Assembly: GCA_019637155.1 (NCBI GenBank)
Contig: JAHBWE010000002.1
Location: forward strand, 434,001-498,000
Origin: Labilithrix sp.
GTDB lineage: Bacteria; Myxococcota_A; Polyangia; Polyangiales; Polyangiaceae
Direction: 5' to 3'
Length of the DNA: 64,000 nucleotides
Positions within the stretch are counted from its first letter, which is position 1. Each line of letters starts with the position of its first letter. Below, one piece after another: positions 46,487-54,697 of the stretch. The position numbers and the translations under genes were made by a program. The notes under the pieces were generated by a model, which was not told the DNA's origin, did no database searches, and saw nothing but the letters and a program-made list of their open reading frames with translations.

Positions 46487-47642
46487 CCGCCCGCCGGACA
46501 CGGCGCCGGTCCTCCCGATCGAAGACGCGACGTTCCTCGAGCCGCTCGTGCGGAGCAAGCGCGTGATCGTGTGCTGCGGCGCGGGCGGCGTCGGCAAGAC
46601 GACGACCTCGGCCGCGCTCGGCGTCGCGGCAGCCGTGCGCGGCCGGCGCACGCTCGTCCTCACGATCGATCCGGCGCGGCGCCTCGCCGAGGCGATGGGG
46701 ATCCCCGCCGGCGCGCGGGAGCCGACGCCGGTGCCGCGCGAGCTGCTCGCGAGCATCGGCGTGCCGGCGGCGGGGACGCTCGACGCGTGGATGCTCGCGC
46801 CGGAGGTCGTGTTCGAGTCGATGGTGCGCCGCCTCGCGTCGAGCGAGGAGCGGGTGCAGGAGATCTTCTCGAACCGCCTCTACCAGGCGCTCACGAAGGT
46901 CATCGCCGGGATGCAGGAGTACACCGCGGCGGAGGCGCTCTACGAGCTGTCGCGCGGCGATCGCTACGACCTCGTCGTCCTCGACACGCCGCCCTCGCGC
47001 AACGCGCTCGCCTTCCTCGAGGCCCCGCGGAAGCTCTCGCTCTTCCTCGACGAGCGCGTCATCAGCGTGTTCCTCCCGAAGAAGGGCGGCGGCTTCCTCC
47101 GCGCCGCGTCGGACCTCGTCGATCGCGTCTTCACGAAGGCCTTCGGGGAGGGCTTCTATAAGGACGTCCAGGACTTCCTCGGCGCGTTCTCCGGGATGTT
47201 CGGCGGGATGCGCGAGCACGCGGAGGCGGTCCGGAACCTCCTGTTGTCGCAGGACGCCACGTTCGTGCTCGTGACGAGCCCGGAGCCGTCGGCGCTCGCC
47301 GAGGCCGGCTTCTTCCGCGCGAAGATCACGGAGCTCGGCCTGCCGTTCGCGGGCTACGTGCTCAATCGCAGCTGGGCGTACACGCGCGGGTTCGTCGGAC
47401 CGGAAGAGATAGCGCTCGACGCAGGAGCGACCGATCGCGAGCGGGGCGCCCTCCACAAGCTCGGACAGCTCGCCGACGGAGAGCGCTGGCGCGCGCGGCG
47501 CGATCGCGACCTCCTCGCCAACCTCCGCATGGATGCGCCGGAAGGGGCCGCGATCGCGACGCCGCATCTCGGGGGCGCCGTCGAGGACCTCGCCGGTCTC
47601 GCCGAGCTTGCACGTAATCTCGTTCACCTCGAAAACGCCTGA
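46476..47642 (+). CDS. ArsA/GET3-like ATPase, second of a pair
   Basis: This is a 388-residue ATPase with CCGAGGVGKTTTSAALG and VLTIDPARRLAEAMG, the A-loop-like motif of the ArsA group. Its switch sequence is VVLDTPPSRNALAFLEAP (DTPP, with Ser-Arg rather than Gly-His after it). The C-terminal part has LVTSPEPSALAEAGFF and a long acidic helix. The gene overlaps the first ATPase and probably forms a heterodimer with it, as in GET3-like dimers; this is an inference from gene pairing. The hairpin after the stop separates it from a membrane protein gene 38 bases on. Confidence 0.88.
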   Translation: MPDSRPPDTAPVLPIEDATFLEPLVRSKRVIVCCGAGGVGKTTTSAALGVAAAVRGRRTLVLTIDPARRLAEAMGIPAGAREPTPVPRELLASIGVPAAGTLDAWMLAPEVVFESMVRRLASSEERVQEIFSNRLYQALTKVIAGMQEYTAAEALYELSRGDRYDLVVLDTPPSRNALAFLEAPRKLSLFLDERVISVFLPKKGGGFLRAASDLVDRVFTKAFGEGFYKDVQDFLGAFSGMFGGMREHAEAVRNLLLSQDATFVLVTSPEPSALAEAGFFRAKITELGLPFAGYVLNRSWAYTRGFVGPEEIALDAGATDRERGALHKLGQLADGERWRARRDRDLLANLRMDAPEGAAIATPHLGGAVEDLAGLAELARNLVHLENA

Positions 47643-47648
47643 TAGGAT

Positions 47649-47676
47649 GCGGCTTCCCCGATCGTCGGGGCTCCGC
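47649..47676 (+). promoter_or_regulatory. RNA hairpin just before the start of the 47681 gene
   Basis: ccccga-tcg-tcgggg (47656-47670) forms a perfect 6-bp stem, with an outer gcgg/ccgc pair, seven bases after the stop of the second ATPase. It lies just before the next gene's ribosome site (cgagg, 47676-47680). There is no U-run after it. It may weaken translation of the downstream gene or act as a partial terminator. Confidence 0.45.
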
Positions 47677-47680
47677 GAGG

Positions 47681-49435
47681 ATGAAGGCCGTCGACTTTTA
47701 CACGCTGCCGCGCGCGATCCAGGACCGCTTCGTCGGTTCGGTCATGAGCGGCTTTCCTCCGGCGCCGATCCTGGCGTCGAAGGGCGGCACGTCGACGAAG
47801 CTCCGCTGGGTCGGCGTGAGCGCGGCGTCGTTCGTCGCGCTCCTCGTCACCGCGCGGATCGCGTTCGGCGATCTCGAGTCGACGCTGTCGCTCCACTCGG
47901 CGAAGGTCATCCCGCTCTACTTCGTCTTCGTCTTCGGCCTCGGCTTCGGGCTCCTCCAGGCCTTCGCCCGCGTCGTGCGCGAGCGCGCGCTCCCGTACTC
48001 GGCCGGCATCTACCTCTTCCCCGCGTGCCTCATCGACGCGCGGCACGATCAGTTCAAGGTCTACGAGACGCGCGACCTCACCGCGGTCGAGCTCCAGGGC
48101 ACCTCGATCCGGATCGCGTTCGCGGGCGGTCACTCGTTCCTCTTCCCGCTGTCCTCTCCGTCGCAGGGCCCGGACCTCGTGAAGGAGGTGCAGACCGCGC
48201 GCGACCGCGCGATGCACGCGAACGCGACGGAGGACCCGAAGGAGCTCGTCGCGGTCGATCCGCTCCACAACCCGCGCTTCGCGAGCCCGGTCGGTCCGAC
48301 CGAGCAATACGAGCTGAGGCGCCCGCCGTGGAAGAAGCTCGGGCCCGTCATCGCGGCCGGCATCGCGATCGTCCTCGGCCCCACGATCTGGGCGCTCCGG
48401 AACCGCGGGAGCGACAACAAGATGTACGCGCGCGCGACGCAGGTGAACGACACGCCGACGTACCGCCTCTACATGCTCCACGGCTCGCGGCACCAGGAGG
48501 AGGTCGGCGAGATCCTCCTCCCGCGCGCGGAGCTCGTCGACGCGAAGGTCTCCGGCAACGTCGACCCGCTCCTCAAGTACAAGGCCGAGCACCCGCGCTC
48601 GAAGATCGCGAACGAGATGAACGCCGCGATCCGCACGGCGATGCTCGCCGCGCTCGAGCGGGCGAAGCAGCCGGGCACGCTCGCCGCGCTCGAGGAGTTC
48701 AACAAGCGCTACCCCGAGCACGGGATCGAGCCCGAGTACCGCGCCGCCGTCCACGCGGTCTACGCGCGCGAGCTCGAGGCCTACAAGAAGAAGGCGCCGA
48801 GCAAGGACAAGGCGGCGATCGCGTTCATCGAGCGCCTCTTCGCGTGGGCGGAGAAGAACGGCCCGAAGGTCGAGGTGCGGTTCAAGCGCAAGGCGAACAC
48901 GTCCCTCGAGCGCGCGGACCAGTTCATCCTCAAGACGCCGACGTTCATGGGCGTCGTCACCTATCCGTCGCGCTTCTTCGACGACAAACACTCGACGACG
49001 CGCGAGGCGACGCTCGGCAAGTCGCTCGCGGCGCAGTTCGACGCCGGTCTCGCGCCCGAGCTCTTCGAGGTGACGATGGGCTCGGTCGTCACCGAGCCGG
49101 AGCTCCCGGAGCCGAAGGTCCCGACCCTCTTCATCACCCACTCCGCGGAGTGGTCGGGGCACAACTACACCTCGAGCCGCCCGCGCGGCAGCTACGTCGG
49201 CCTCAACTTCAACATGGACGCCTCGTTCGTCATCCCCGGCGACGCGAAGCCGTACAAGTTCAAGGCGGAGATCTTCCGTCACGCCGCGACGCACGTGCTG
49301 CACGGAGACGGCACCCCGTACCTCGGCCCCGGCGAGGCGGAGGAGAAGGTCTACGAGACGATGGCGACGGAGGCCTTCGACCAGTTCGGCAAGCGCCTCC
49401 TCGCGGGCTTCTTCACGCCCGAAGGGAAGAAGTAG
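47681..49435 (+). CDS. Membrane-anchored protein of unknown function
   Basis: This is a 584-residue protein with three hydrophobic segments: about residues 46-64 (GVSAASFVALLVTARIAFG), 76-95 (VIPLYFVFVFGLGFGLLQAF) and 224-240 (LGPVIAAGIAIVLGPTIWAL). A long soluble region follows, with charged helices (LERAKQPGTLAALEEFNKRY) and a beta-rich end (TLFITHSAEWSGHNYTSSRP). No signal peptide or enzyme motif is visible. It starts 38 bp after the ATPase pair and may be their membrane partner, which is a guess from position. Its 3' end overlaps the opposite-strand kinase gene by 23 bases. Confidence 0.75.
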   Translation: MKAVDFYTLPRAIQDRFVGSVMSGFPPAPILASKGGTSTKLRWVGVSAASFVALLVTARIAFGDLESTLSLHSAKVIPLYFVFVFGLGFGLLQAFARVVRERALPYSAGIYLFPACLIDARHDQFKVYETRDLTAVELQGTSIRIAFAGGHSFLFPLSSPSQGPDLVKEVQTARDRAMHANATEDPKELVAVDPLHNPRFASPVGPTEQYELRRPPWKKLGPVIAAGIAIVLGPTIWALRNRGSDNKMYARATQVNDTPTYRLYMLHGSRHQEEVGEILLPRAELVDAKVSGNVDPLLKYKAEHPRSKIANEMNAAIRTAMLAALERAKQPGTLAALEEFNKRYPEHGIEPEYRAAVHAVYARELEAYKKKAPSKDKAAIAFIERLFAWAEKNGPKVEVRFKRKANTSLERADQFILKTPTFMGVVTYPSRFFDDKHSTTREATLGKSLAAQFDAGLAPELFEVTMGSVVTEPELPEPKVPTLFITHSAEWSGHNYTSSRPRGSYVGLNFNMDASFVIPGDAKPYKFKAEIFRHAATHVLHGDGTPYLGPGEAEEKVYETMATEAFDQFGKRLLAGFFTPEGKK

Positions 49436-51743
49436 CGCGCGCCGACCCGAGCGCGGCGCGGACCTCGGCGGCGCGGGCCTCGACGCGCGCGCGGATCGCC
49501 TGGACCTCGGGCCGCGCGCGGACGCGATCGAGGAGGGGAGCGCGATCGAGCCAGACGACGTCGACGCTGCCGGCCGCGTCCATCTGCGCGACGGCCTGCA
49601 CGACGCGGTCGTCGGCGCCGAGGATGGCGGCGACCTCGGCGTCGACGCAGGCGCCGAAGGAGATGCGGCGGTTCGAGCGCTTGCCGAGCACCGCGAGCGC
49701 GGTCTTCATCGTCGCGTCGGTGCGCGCGCGCCCCTCGACGAGATCGAACGTCGCGACGACCGCGGCCTTCATCGAGAAGTCGGGCGTCGCCGCGAGCTCC
49801 GCCGCGAGCGCGGCGCGTCGCTCCGGCGTGGGGCGGTAGTAGACGCAGCGCATGCGGTTGACCCAGTAGTCGGAGCCCGCGCGCTCGGGCGCCGTCGCCG
49901 CGCCGAGGATCGCGTCGCTGCGCTCGTGCTCCCCCGCGAGCGCGTGCGCGAGCGCGATGTACCAGCGCGCGTGCGTGAGCGTCGGATCGACGGTGACCGC
50001 GGTGTAGAAATGCGCGAGGCCCTCCGCCGTCCCGGTCGTCTCGAGGAGGAGGAGGCCGCGGAGGTAGTGCGCCTGCGGGTGATGCGGCGCGATCGCGAGC
50101 GCGTCGCCGATCGCGCGCGCGGCGGCCGCGTTGTCGGCGATCTGCATGCCGAGGCTCGCGGCGGCGAGGTGCGGCTCCGGGCGGTCGCGCGCGATCTCGA
50201 GCGCGCGCTCGGTCGCGCGGCGCGCCTCCGCCTCGTCGGCCGCGTCGCCCGCCGCCATCCCGAACGCGAGCGCCGACGCGTAGGCGGAGAGGATCATCGG
50301 ATCGTCGGGCGCGCGCGCGAGGGCCTCGCGGAGGCACTGCTTCGCCTCGTCGACGAGGTTGCCCCAGCGCCGGCGGAAGAGGTGCGAGCCCTTCAGGTAG
50401 AGATCGAGCGCGGCGGCGTCGTGGCGCTCGAGCTCGCCCTCCTTCCGCACGACGAGGAGCGCGTTCGCGAGCGCGCGGCTCATGCGCTCCGCCGCGCCGA
50501 CGAGGTCCTCGAGCGCGCACGCGAGCGTCTCGCGGAAGAGGACGAGCCCGTCGGCGGTGCCGGTGACGGCGAGCTCGATCGCGACGTTCCCTTCGTGGTT
50601 GGCGATCGATCCGGTGACGACCGCCTCCGCGCCGACGTCGCGTCCGACCTCGGCCGGCGAGCGCCCGATCGTCCCGGCCGCTTCGATCGCGCCGCGCGAC
50701 GTCGCGCGGAGCGGTCCGGTCGCGAGCGCGTCGATGAGGAGCGCGCTGATCCCTTCGCCGAGGTGCGCGTCGGCGGGACCGCCGCGGTTCTCGAAGGGCA
50801 GCACCGCGACGATGCGCGCGCGCCTCCGCGACGGCGCACCGGCGGCGAGGACGGTGCTCGACGGCGTCGGCAGGGCGGCGTCGAACGCGGCGATCACCTC
50901 GCGCGGGTGGGCGAAGCGCGCGGCGGGGCGGCGGGCGAGGCAGCGGCTCACGACGCGGTCGAGCGCGATCGGGACCTCGGGCCGGAGGCTGCTCGGATCG
51001 GGCGGCGTCACGAGGAGCGGCTGGAACAGGCCCTCGCGGCGGCCGCGGAAGAGGCGCGTGCCGGTGAGCATCTCGAAGAGGAGCGCGCCGAGCGACCACA
51101 CGTCGGCGCGGAGATCGACCGGCTCGTCGGCGAGCACCTCCGGCGCCATGTAGCCGGGCGTGCCGCTCATGCCGCGGATCGCCTCCGCGCCCGTGACGAG
51201 GTGCGCGATCCCGAAATCGGAGAGGAGGATGCGCCCGTCCTCCGCGAGGAGCACGTTCGAGGGCTTGAGGTCGCGATGGAGCACCCCCGCGTCGTGGGCC
51301 GCGCCGAGCCCGGCCGAGACCGCACGCGCGACGCGCGCGACCTCCGCGAACGGCAGCGGACCGGTGAGGTCGTCGGCGAGCGTGCGTCCGACGACGAGCT
51401 CCATCGTGATGAACTTGCTCCCCTCGTGGCTCCCGATGTCGAAGGTGCGGAGGACGTTGGGATGCGTCACGCGCCGCGCGAACTTCACCTCGCGGCGGAG
51501 GAGATCGACCTGCTCGGGGCGCGCGGCGTACGTCGCCTTGAGGAGCTTCACCGCGACGTCCTCGTCGAGCTCGGTGTCGTGCGCGAGGTAGACGTTGCCC
51601 ATCCCCCCGCCGCCGAGCATGCCGAGGACCTGGTAGCGCGCGCCGATGAGCGGCAGGTCGTCGCGCGGCGCGGGGAACTGCGCGCCCGTCTCTCCCGTCG
51701 CGGTGTCGAGCTCCGTCTCGTTGGTCTCTTCGGGCCCCCCCAT
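49413..51743 (-). CDS. Ser/Thr protein kinase with TolB/CadC-like and TPR domains
   Basis: This is a 776-residue PknB-type kinase. A flexible acidic N terminus precedes the Gly loop GGGGMGNVYLAHD (44-56). The ATP lysine is Lys66 and the HRDLKPSNVLL loop has Asp158. DFGIAHL and GTPGYMAPEV follow, so all catalytic residues are intact. After residue about 320 come a TolB-like domain (VAVLPFENRGGPADAHLGEG) and TPR-like helices (VDEAKQCLREALARAPDDP, AHYLRGLLLLETTGTAEGLA). No membrane span is visible, so it is cytoplasmic. It is the last gene of a minus-strand unit after the delta-60 lipoprotein, sharing one base with it. Confidence 0.93.
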   Translation of the reverse strand: MGGPEETNETELDTATGETGAQFPAPRDDLPLIGARYQVLGMLGGGGMGNVYLAHDTELDEDVAVKLLKATYAARPEQVDLLRREVKFARRVTHPNVLRTFDIGSHEGSKFITMELVVGRTLADDLTGPLPFAEVARVARAVSAGLGAAHDAGVLHRDLKPSNVLLAEDGRILLSDFGIAHLVTGAEAIRGMSGTPGYMAPEVLADEPVDLRADVWSLGALLFEMLTGTRLFRGRREGLFQPLLVTPPDPSSLRPEVPIALDRVVSRCLARRPAARFAHPREVIAAFDAALPTPSSTVLAAGAPSRRRARIVAVLPFENRGGPADAHLGEGISALLIDALATGPLRATSRGAIEAAGTIGRSPAEVGRDVGAEAVVTGSIANHEGNVAIELAVTGTADGLVLFRETLACALEDLVGAAERMSRALANALLVVRKEGELERHDAAALDLYLKGSHLFRRRWGNLVDEAKQCLREALARAPDDPMILSAYASALAFGMAAGDAADEAEARRATERALEIARDRPEPHLAAASLGMQIADNAAAARAIGDALAIAPHHPQAHYLRGLLLLETTGTAEGLAHFYTAVTVDPTLTHARWYIALAHALAGEHERSDAILGAATAPERAGSDYWVNRMRCVYYRPTPERRAALAAELAATPDFSMKAAVVATFDLVEGRARTDATMKTALAVLGKRSNRRISFGACVDAEVAAILGADDRVVQAVAQMDAAGSVDVVWLDRAPLLDRVRARPEVQAIRARVEARAAEVRAALGSARATSSLRA

Positions 51744-53245
51744 CAGCGGAGGAGCCGCGCGATACGGAGGTAGTTGAGCGGACCGCCGGTGCCTGCAAGA
51801 TACACGTACTTGTCGGTCGTCCTCGTCGCGCGGATGCAGGTGAGCTCGGTCGTCGTGCCGGCGCGGTACGCCGGATCGGCGCCGCCGTCGGGCAGGTAGC
51901 GGTCCCACGCCGCCGCGCCGTCGCGGCACCCGGCGGTGAGCGGACGTCCGTCCGCGTCGACGGAGAGCGCGCGGACCTCTCCGTTCGAGCGGATGCCGGT
52001 CGCGCCGCCGAAGCTCGGATCGACGCCCGCGTCGCCGATGCGGACGATCCCCGCGCCCGCGTCGGCGGTCTTCGCGACGTAGGTGCCGGCGGGGTGGAAG
52101 GCGATCGCGGCGGGCGTGCCCTCGTCGAGCGAGCGGAGGACGAGGCCGGCGCTCGTGCCTTCGTGGAGGAAATACGACGTGACGCCGGCGCTGACGTGCG
52201 GCGCGGCGACGAGGTAGTGATCGATCGCGATCGGCGCGAGGAGCGCGGCGAGCTCGCCGGAGACCGCGCTCGGGAGCTGGCGGTAGCCGCCGGTGCCGTA
52301 CGCCGGATCGGACGCGCCGCCCGAGTCCATGCGCGCGATCGTGAAGGGGCCGGGGTTGCCGGTGCTGTCTTCCTCGACCTTGGTGACGGCGTAGATCGAG
52401 GTCGGGAGCACCGCGAGCGCGATCGCGGTGGCGTACTTGGCGCCGGGGGCCGTCTTCACGATCGCGGGGCCTCCGCCGGCGAAGGTCGCGTCCCAGGACT
52501 TCCCGTCCGTGCTCGTGCGGACGACGATCGGCGACGAGGCGTTCAGCGCGCTCGCGTAGCCGCTGAAGTACACCTGGCCGTTGTCGGTCACCGTCATCGC
52601 CCAGAAGGTCTGCGACGCGGGCTTCGTGAGCGGTCCGTAAGCCGCGTCGCGCACGCCGTCTTTCGTCCATCGCGCGAGGCCGCTCGCGGCGTCGACGTAG
52701 AGCGCGCCGTCGGACGCGAAGGCGACGAGGGTGGGCGGGATGTCGAGGTCGACGAAGCCGTCGTTGCCGAAGGTCGGATCGAGCGTGCCGGGGCGCGGCG
52801 GATCGATCGTGATCACGGTCGCCGCGGTCGCGAGCTTCTCGCTCCCGGAGAGGAGGGCGACGTCGAGCGAGACCGCGCCCTCCGGCGCGTCGTTCGCGAC
52901 GTTGATCGTGAGGGTCGCGCTCGACGAGCCGGGCTCGATCGTCGCGGCCGGCGCGCTCACGCCGGCCGGGAGGCCGCTCACCGCGACGACGAGCGCGCCG
53001 GGGTGCGCGCCGCGGACGATCGAGACCGGGATCGTCCCCGACTCGCCGCGCGGGATCGCGGCGGTGGTGCCGAGCACGAGCGACGGCTGCACGACCGAGG
53101 CCTCGAGGACGGTCGTGACGTCGCGGCTCGCGTCGACGCCGGCGTCCTCCTGCGGCGTCGCGGGCGCCTCGGCGTACCCGTCGCCGCAGGCCCACGCGAG
53201 GACGAGCGCGATCGCGACGACGACGCTTTTCGTGAGGCGGCGCAC
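51743..53245 (-). CDS. Lipoprotein with delta-60 repeat-like propeller
   Basis: The product has 500 residues from a GTG. The signal ends in a lipobox (LVLAWAC), then an Asp-rich linker. A beta-sandwich domain follows (TTAAIPRGESGTIPVSIVRG). After it comes a propeller-like region with delta-60-type units such as GTLDPTFGNDGFVDLD, SDPAYGTGGYRQLPS and VDPSFGGATGIRSNG. Delta-60 repeats occur in predicted outer-surface proteins of myxobacteria. The gene lies 7 bp after the dipeptide epimerase and overlaps the kinase start, so all three are likely one transcript. Function unknown. Confidence 0.82.
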   Translation of the reverse strand: MRRLTKSVVVAIALVLAWACGDGYAEAPATPQEDAGVDASRDVTTVLEASVVQPSLVLGTTAAIPRGESGTIPVSIVRGAHPGALVVAVSGLPAGVSAPAATIEPGSSSATLTINVANDAPEGAVSLDVALLSGSEKLATAATVITIDPPRPGTLDPTFGNDGFVDLDIPPTLVAFASDGALYVDAASGLARWTKDGVRDAAYGPLTKPASQTFWAMTVTDNGQVYFSGYASALNASSPIVVRTSTDGKSWDATFAGGGPAIVKTAPGAKYATAIALAVLPTSIYAVTKVEEDSTGNPGPFTIARMDSGGASDPAYGTGGYRQLPSAVSGELAALLAPIAIDHYLVAAPHVSAGVTSYFLHEGTSAGLVLRSLDEGTPAAIAFHPAGTYVAKTADAGAGIVRIGDAGVDPSFGGATGIRSNGEVRALSVDADGRPLTAGCRDGAAAWDRYLPDGGADPAYRAGTTTELTCIRATRTTDKYVYLAGTGGPLNYLRIARLLR

Positions 53246-53252
53246 GCCCCGA

Positions 53253-54302
53253 CTATACCAGCGCTCCGCGAAGCTCGCGCAGACCGTGGCCGCGCTCGAT
53301 CGGGGCGAGATCGATGCGCTCTCCGTCCTGGGCGTAGCCGCCCGCGAACGGATCGGCGGCGAGGAAGAGCGGCGTGTCGAGGTCGATGATCGTGAGGCCG
53401 CCGCGCCCGGCCGCGATGCACGCCGACGTCCCCATCGCGAGGCGCGTCTCGACCATGCCGCCGATCATCCGATCGAGGCCCTCCTCCTCCGCGCGCGCGA
53501 GGATCGCGAGCACCTCGAAGATCCCCGACTTCATGATCTTCACGTTCACCGCGTCGGCGGCGCCGCGCGCCTTCGCGATCGCGACGTCGGCGGCGCACGT
53601 CACCGACTCGTCGATCGCGACGCGGACGCCGGCGCGCGCGCGGAACGCGGCGAGGTCGTCCCAGCTCCGGACCGGCTGCTCGAAGAGGTCGACGCGCGCC
53701 GCGCGGACGCCGGCGGCGAAGGCGAGCGCGTCGTCGAGGGTGAAGCCGGCGTTCGCGTCGACGAGGAGGCGGGCGTCGGGGCGCGCGGCGCGGACGGCGA
53801 GCACGCGCGTGACGTCCTCTTCCACGTTGGTGCCGACCTTCACCTTCAGGGTGGAGAAGGCGGCGAAGGACGCGGCCTCGCGCCGCGCATCGTCAATCGT
53901 GCCGGTGGTGATCGTCACGTCCGTGACGATCTCCGTCATGGATCCGCCGAACATGACGTGGAGGGGGATCCGGCGGACCCGCGCGCGGGCGTCGACGACG
54001 GCGGTCTCGATCGCGCAGCGCGTCGATGGCGTCGCGTCACCGAGACGCGCTCGGATCTCGGCGGTGTCCTCGAGGTCGACGCCGGCGAGCTCGACGCGCG
54101 CGCACGACGCGAGGACGGCCTCCTGCGTCTCGCCGTTGAACGCCGGGAAAGGGGCGCCCTCGCCGAGGCCGGTCGGGCCGCCGTCGGTCTCGAGGGTGAC
54201 GAGCACGTTGCGGGCGTGCTCCTGGGCTCCGCCCGCGATTCCAAAGGGTTTTCGCATGGCGACGTCGAGCGGGCGCGCACGGACCTGCGCAATGCGAGGC
54301 AT
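53253..54302 (-). CDS. Enolase-superfamily dipeptide epimerase (L-Ala-D/L-Glu epimerase-like)
   Basis: This 349-residue enzyme belongs to the muconate-lactonising subgroup of the enolase superfamily. STLKVKVG holds the KxK pair. Metal ligands appear as the Asp in LLVDANAGF, the Glu in VDLFEQPV and the Asp in VAIDESV. The late lysine is in NVKIMKSG. The start ATG at 54302 was chosen since PRIAQVRARPLDVAMRKPF is the family's usual opening. The probable reaction is epimerisation of dipeptides from murein turnover. It leads a three-gene minus-strand unit with a lipoprotein and a kinase. The specific substrate is uncertain. Confidence 0.88.
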   Translation of the reverse strand: MPRIAQVRARPLDVAMRKPFGIAGGAQEHARNVLVTLETDGGPTGLGEGAPFPAFNGETQEAVLASCARVELAGVDLEDTAEIRARLGDATPSTRCAIETAVVDARARVRRIPLHVMFGGSMTEIVTDVTITTGTIDDARREAASFAAFSTLKVKVGTNVEEDVTRVLAVRAARPDARLLVDANAGFTLDDALAFAAGVRAARVDLFEQPVRSWDDLAAFRARAGVRVAIDESVTCAADVAIAKARGAADAVNVKIMKSGIFEVLAILARAEEEGLDRMIGGMVETRLAMGTSACIAAGRGGLTIIDLDTPLFLAADPFAGGYAQDGERIDLAPIERGHGLRELRGALV

Positions 54303-54439
54303 CGCGCCAGCATCGGGTTGCGCGTCGCGATGCGCAAGGTCAGCGGGAGGATGGATCGAGCGCCAGACGGCCGCTGAGGCGTCTTTCGCCCGCACGATTC
54401 CGAGCTCTTACGTAAGCGCACCAGTAATTTCCGACGTTT

Positions 54440-54457
54440 GTGTACGTGTGCCTACAC
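54440..54457 (+). promoter_or_regulatory. GTGTA-N8-TACAC dyad upstream of the 32-aa gene
   Basis: gtgta and tacac are exact inverted copies separated by eight bases, 40 bases before a start codon with a strong ribosome site. The right arm overlaps tacact, a possible -10 element. It may be an operator or part of the promoter. Confidence 0.4.
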
Positions 54458-54496
54458 TGTGGTCCTGGCATCCTCTTCGCAGGGAAGGAGAACATC

Positions 54497-54595
54497 ATGA
54501 AAGCCTACCTCGAGACGCATGACCTCCAGAGCACGCTCGGCGCGCTCGGCTGGCTCGCCGTCGTAGCCGCCGTCGTCCTCGGCGCCGCCTCGTAG
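54497..54595 (+). CDS. 32-residue single-span membrane peptide
   Basis: The short frame begins MKAYLETHDLQSTLGALGW and ends with LAVVAAVVLGAAS. An unusually good Shine-Dalgarno sequence (GGGAAGGAG) lies 8-9 bases before the ATG. The second half is one hydrophobic helix of about 17 residues. Two strong hairpins follow its stop within 70 bases, the first 8 bases away, as expected of a free-standing short transcript. It resembles no family I know, though it could be a membrane-acting toxin or regulator peptide. The case for a gene rests on the ribosome site, position and hydrophobicity. Confidence 0.55.
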   Translation: MKAYLETHDLQSTLGALGWLAVVAAVVLGAAS

Positions 54596-54603
54596 TTTTC
54601 AAC

Positions 54604-54622
54604 GCAGGGGCTCCGCCCCTGC
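54604..54622. terminator. GCAGGGGC-TCC-GCCCCTGC hairpin
   Basis: This is a perfect 8-bp stem with a three-base loop, 8 bases after the stop of the small gene. It has the same plan as the hairpin at 9473-9495. Confidence 0.55.
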
Positions 54623-54638
54623 ACCCCGCTCGCACGAT

Positions 54639-54666
54639 GCAGAAAAACGTCAGAACGTTTTTCTGC
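54639..54666. terminator. Perfect 12-bp hairpin with A/T-rich core, likely bidirectional terminator
   Basis: gcagaaaaacgt-caga-acgtttttctgc forms a flawless 12-bp stem with a four-base loop. The runs of A and T in the arms could give a terminator in both directions. It lies between the 32-aa gene (plus) and the M3 peptidase gene (minus), which converge. Confidence 0.7.
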
Positions 54667-54697
54667 CGCGTGCTCGCCTCTTCGATGCCCGGACAAA

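Noticed and set aside
45554..47642. Arsenite resistance operon
   Set aside because: There is no ArsB, ArsR, ArsC or ArsD near. The ATPases belong to the wider ArsA/GET3 group.
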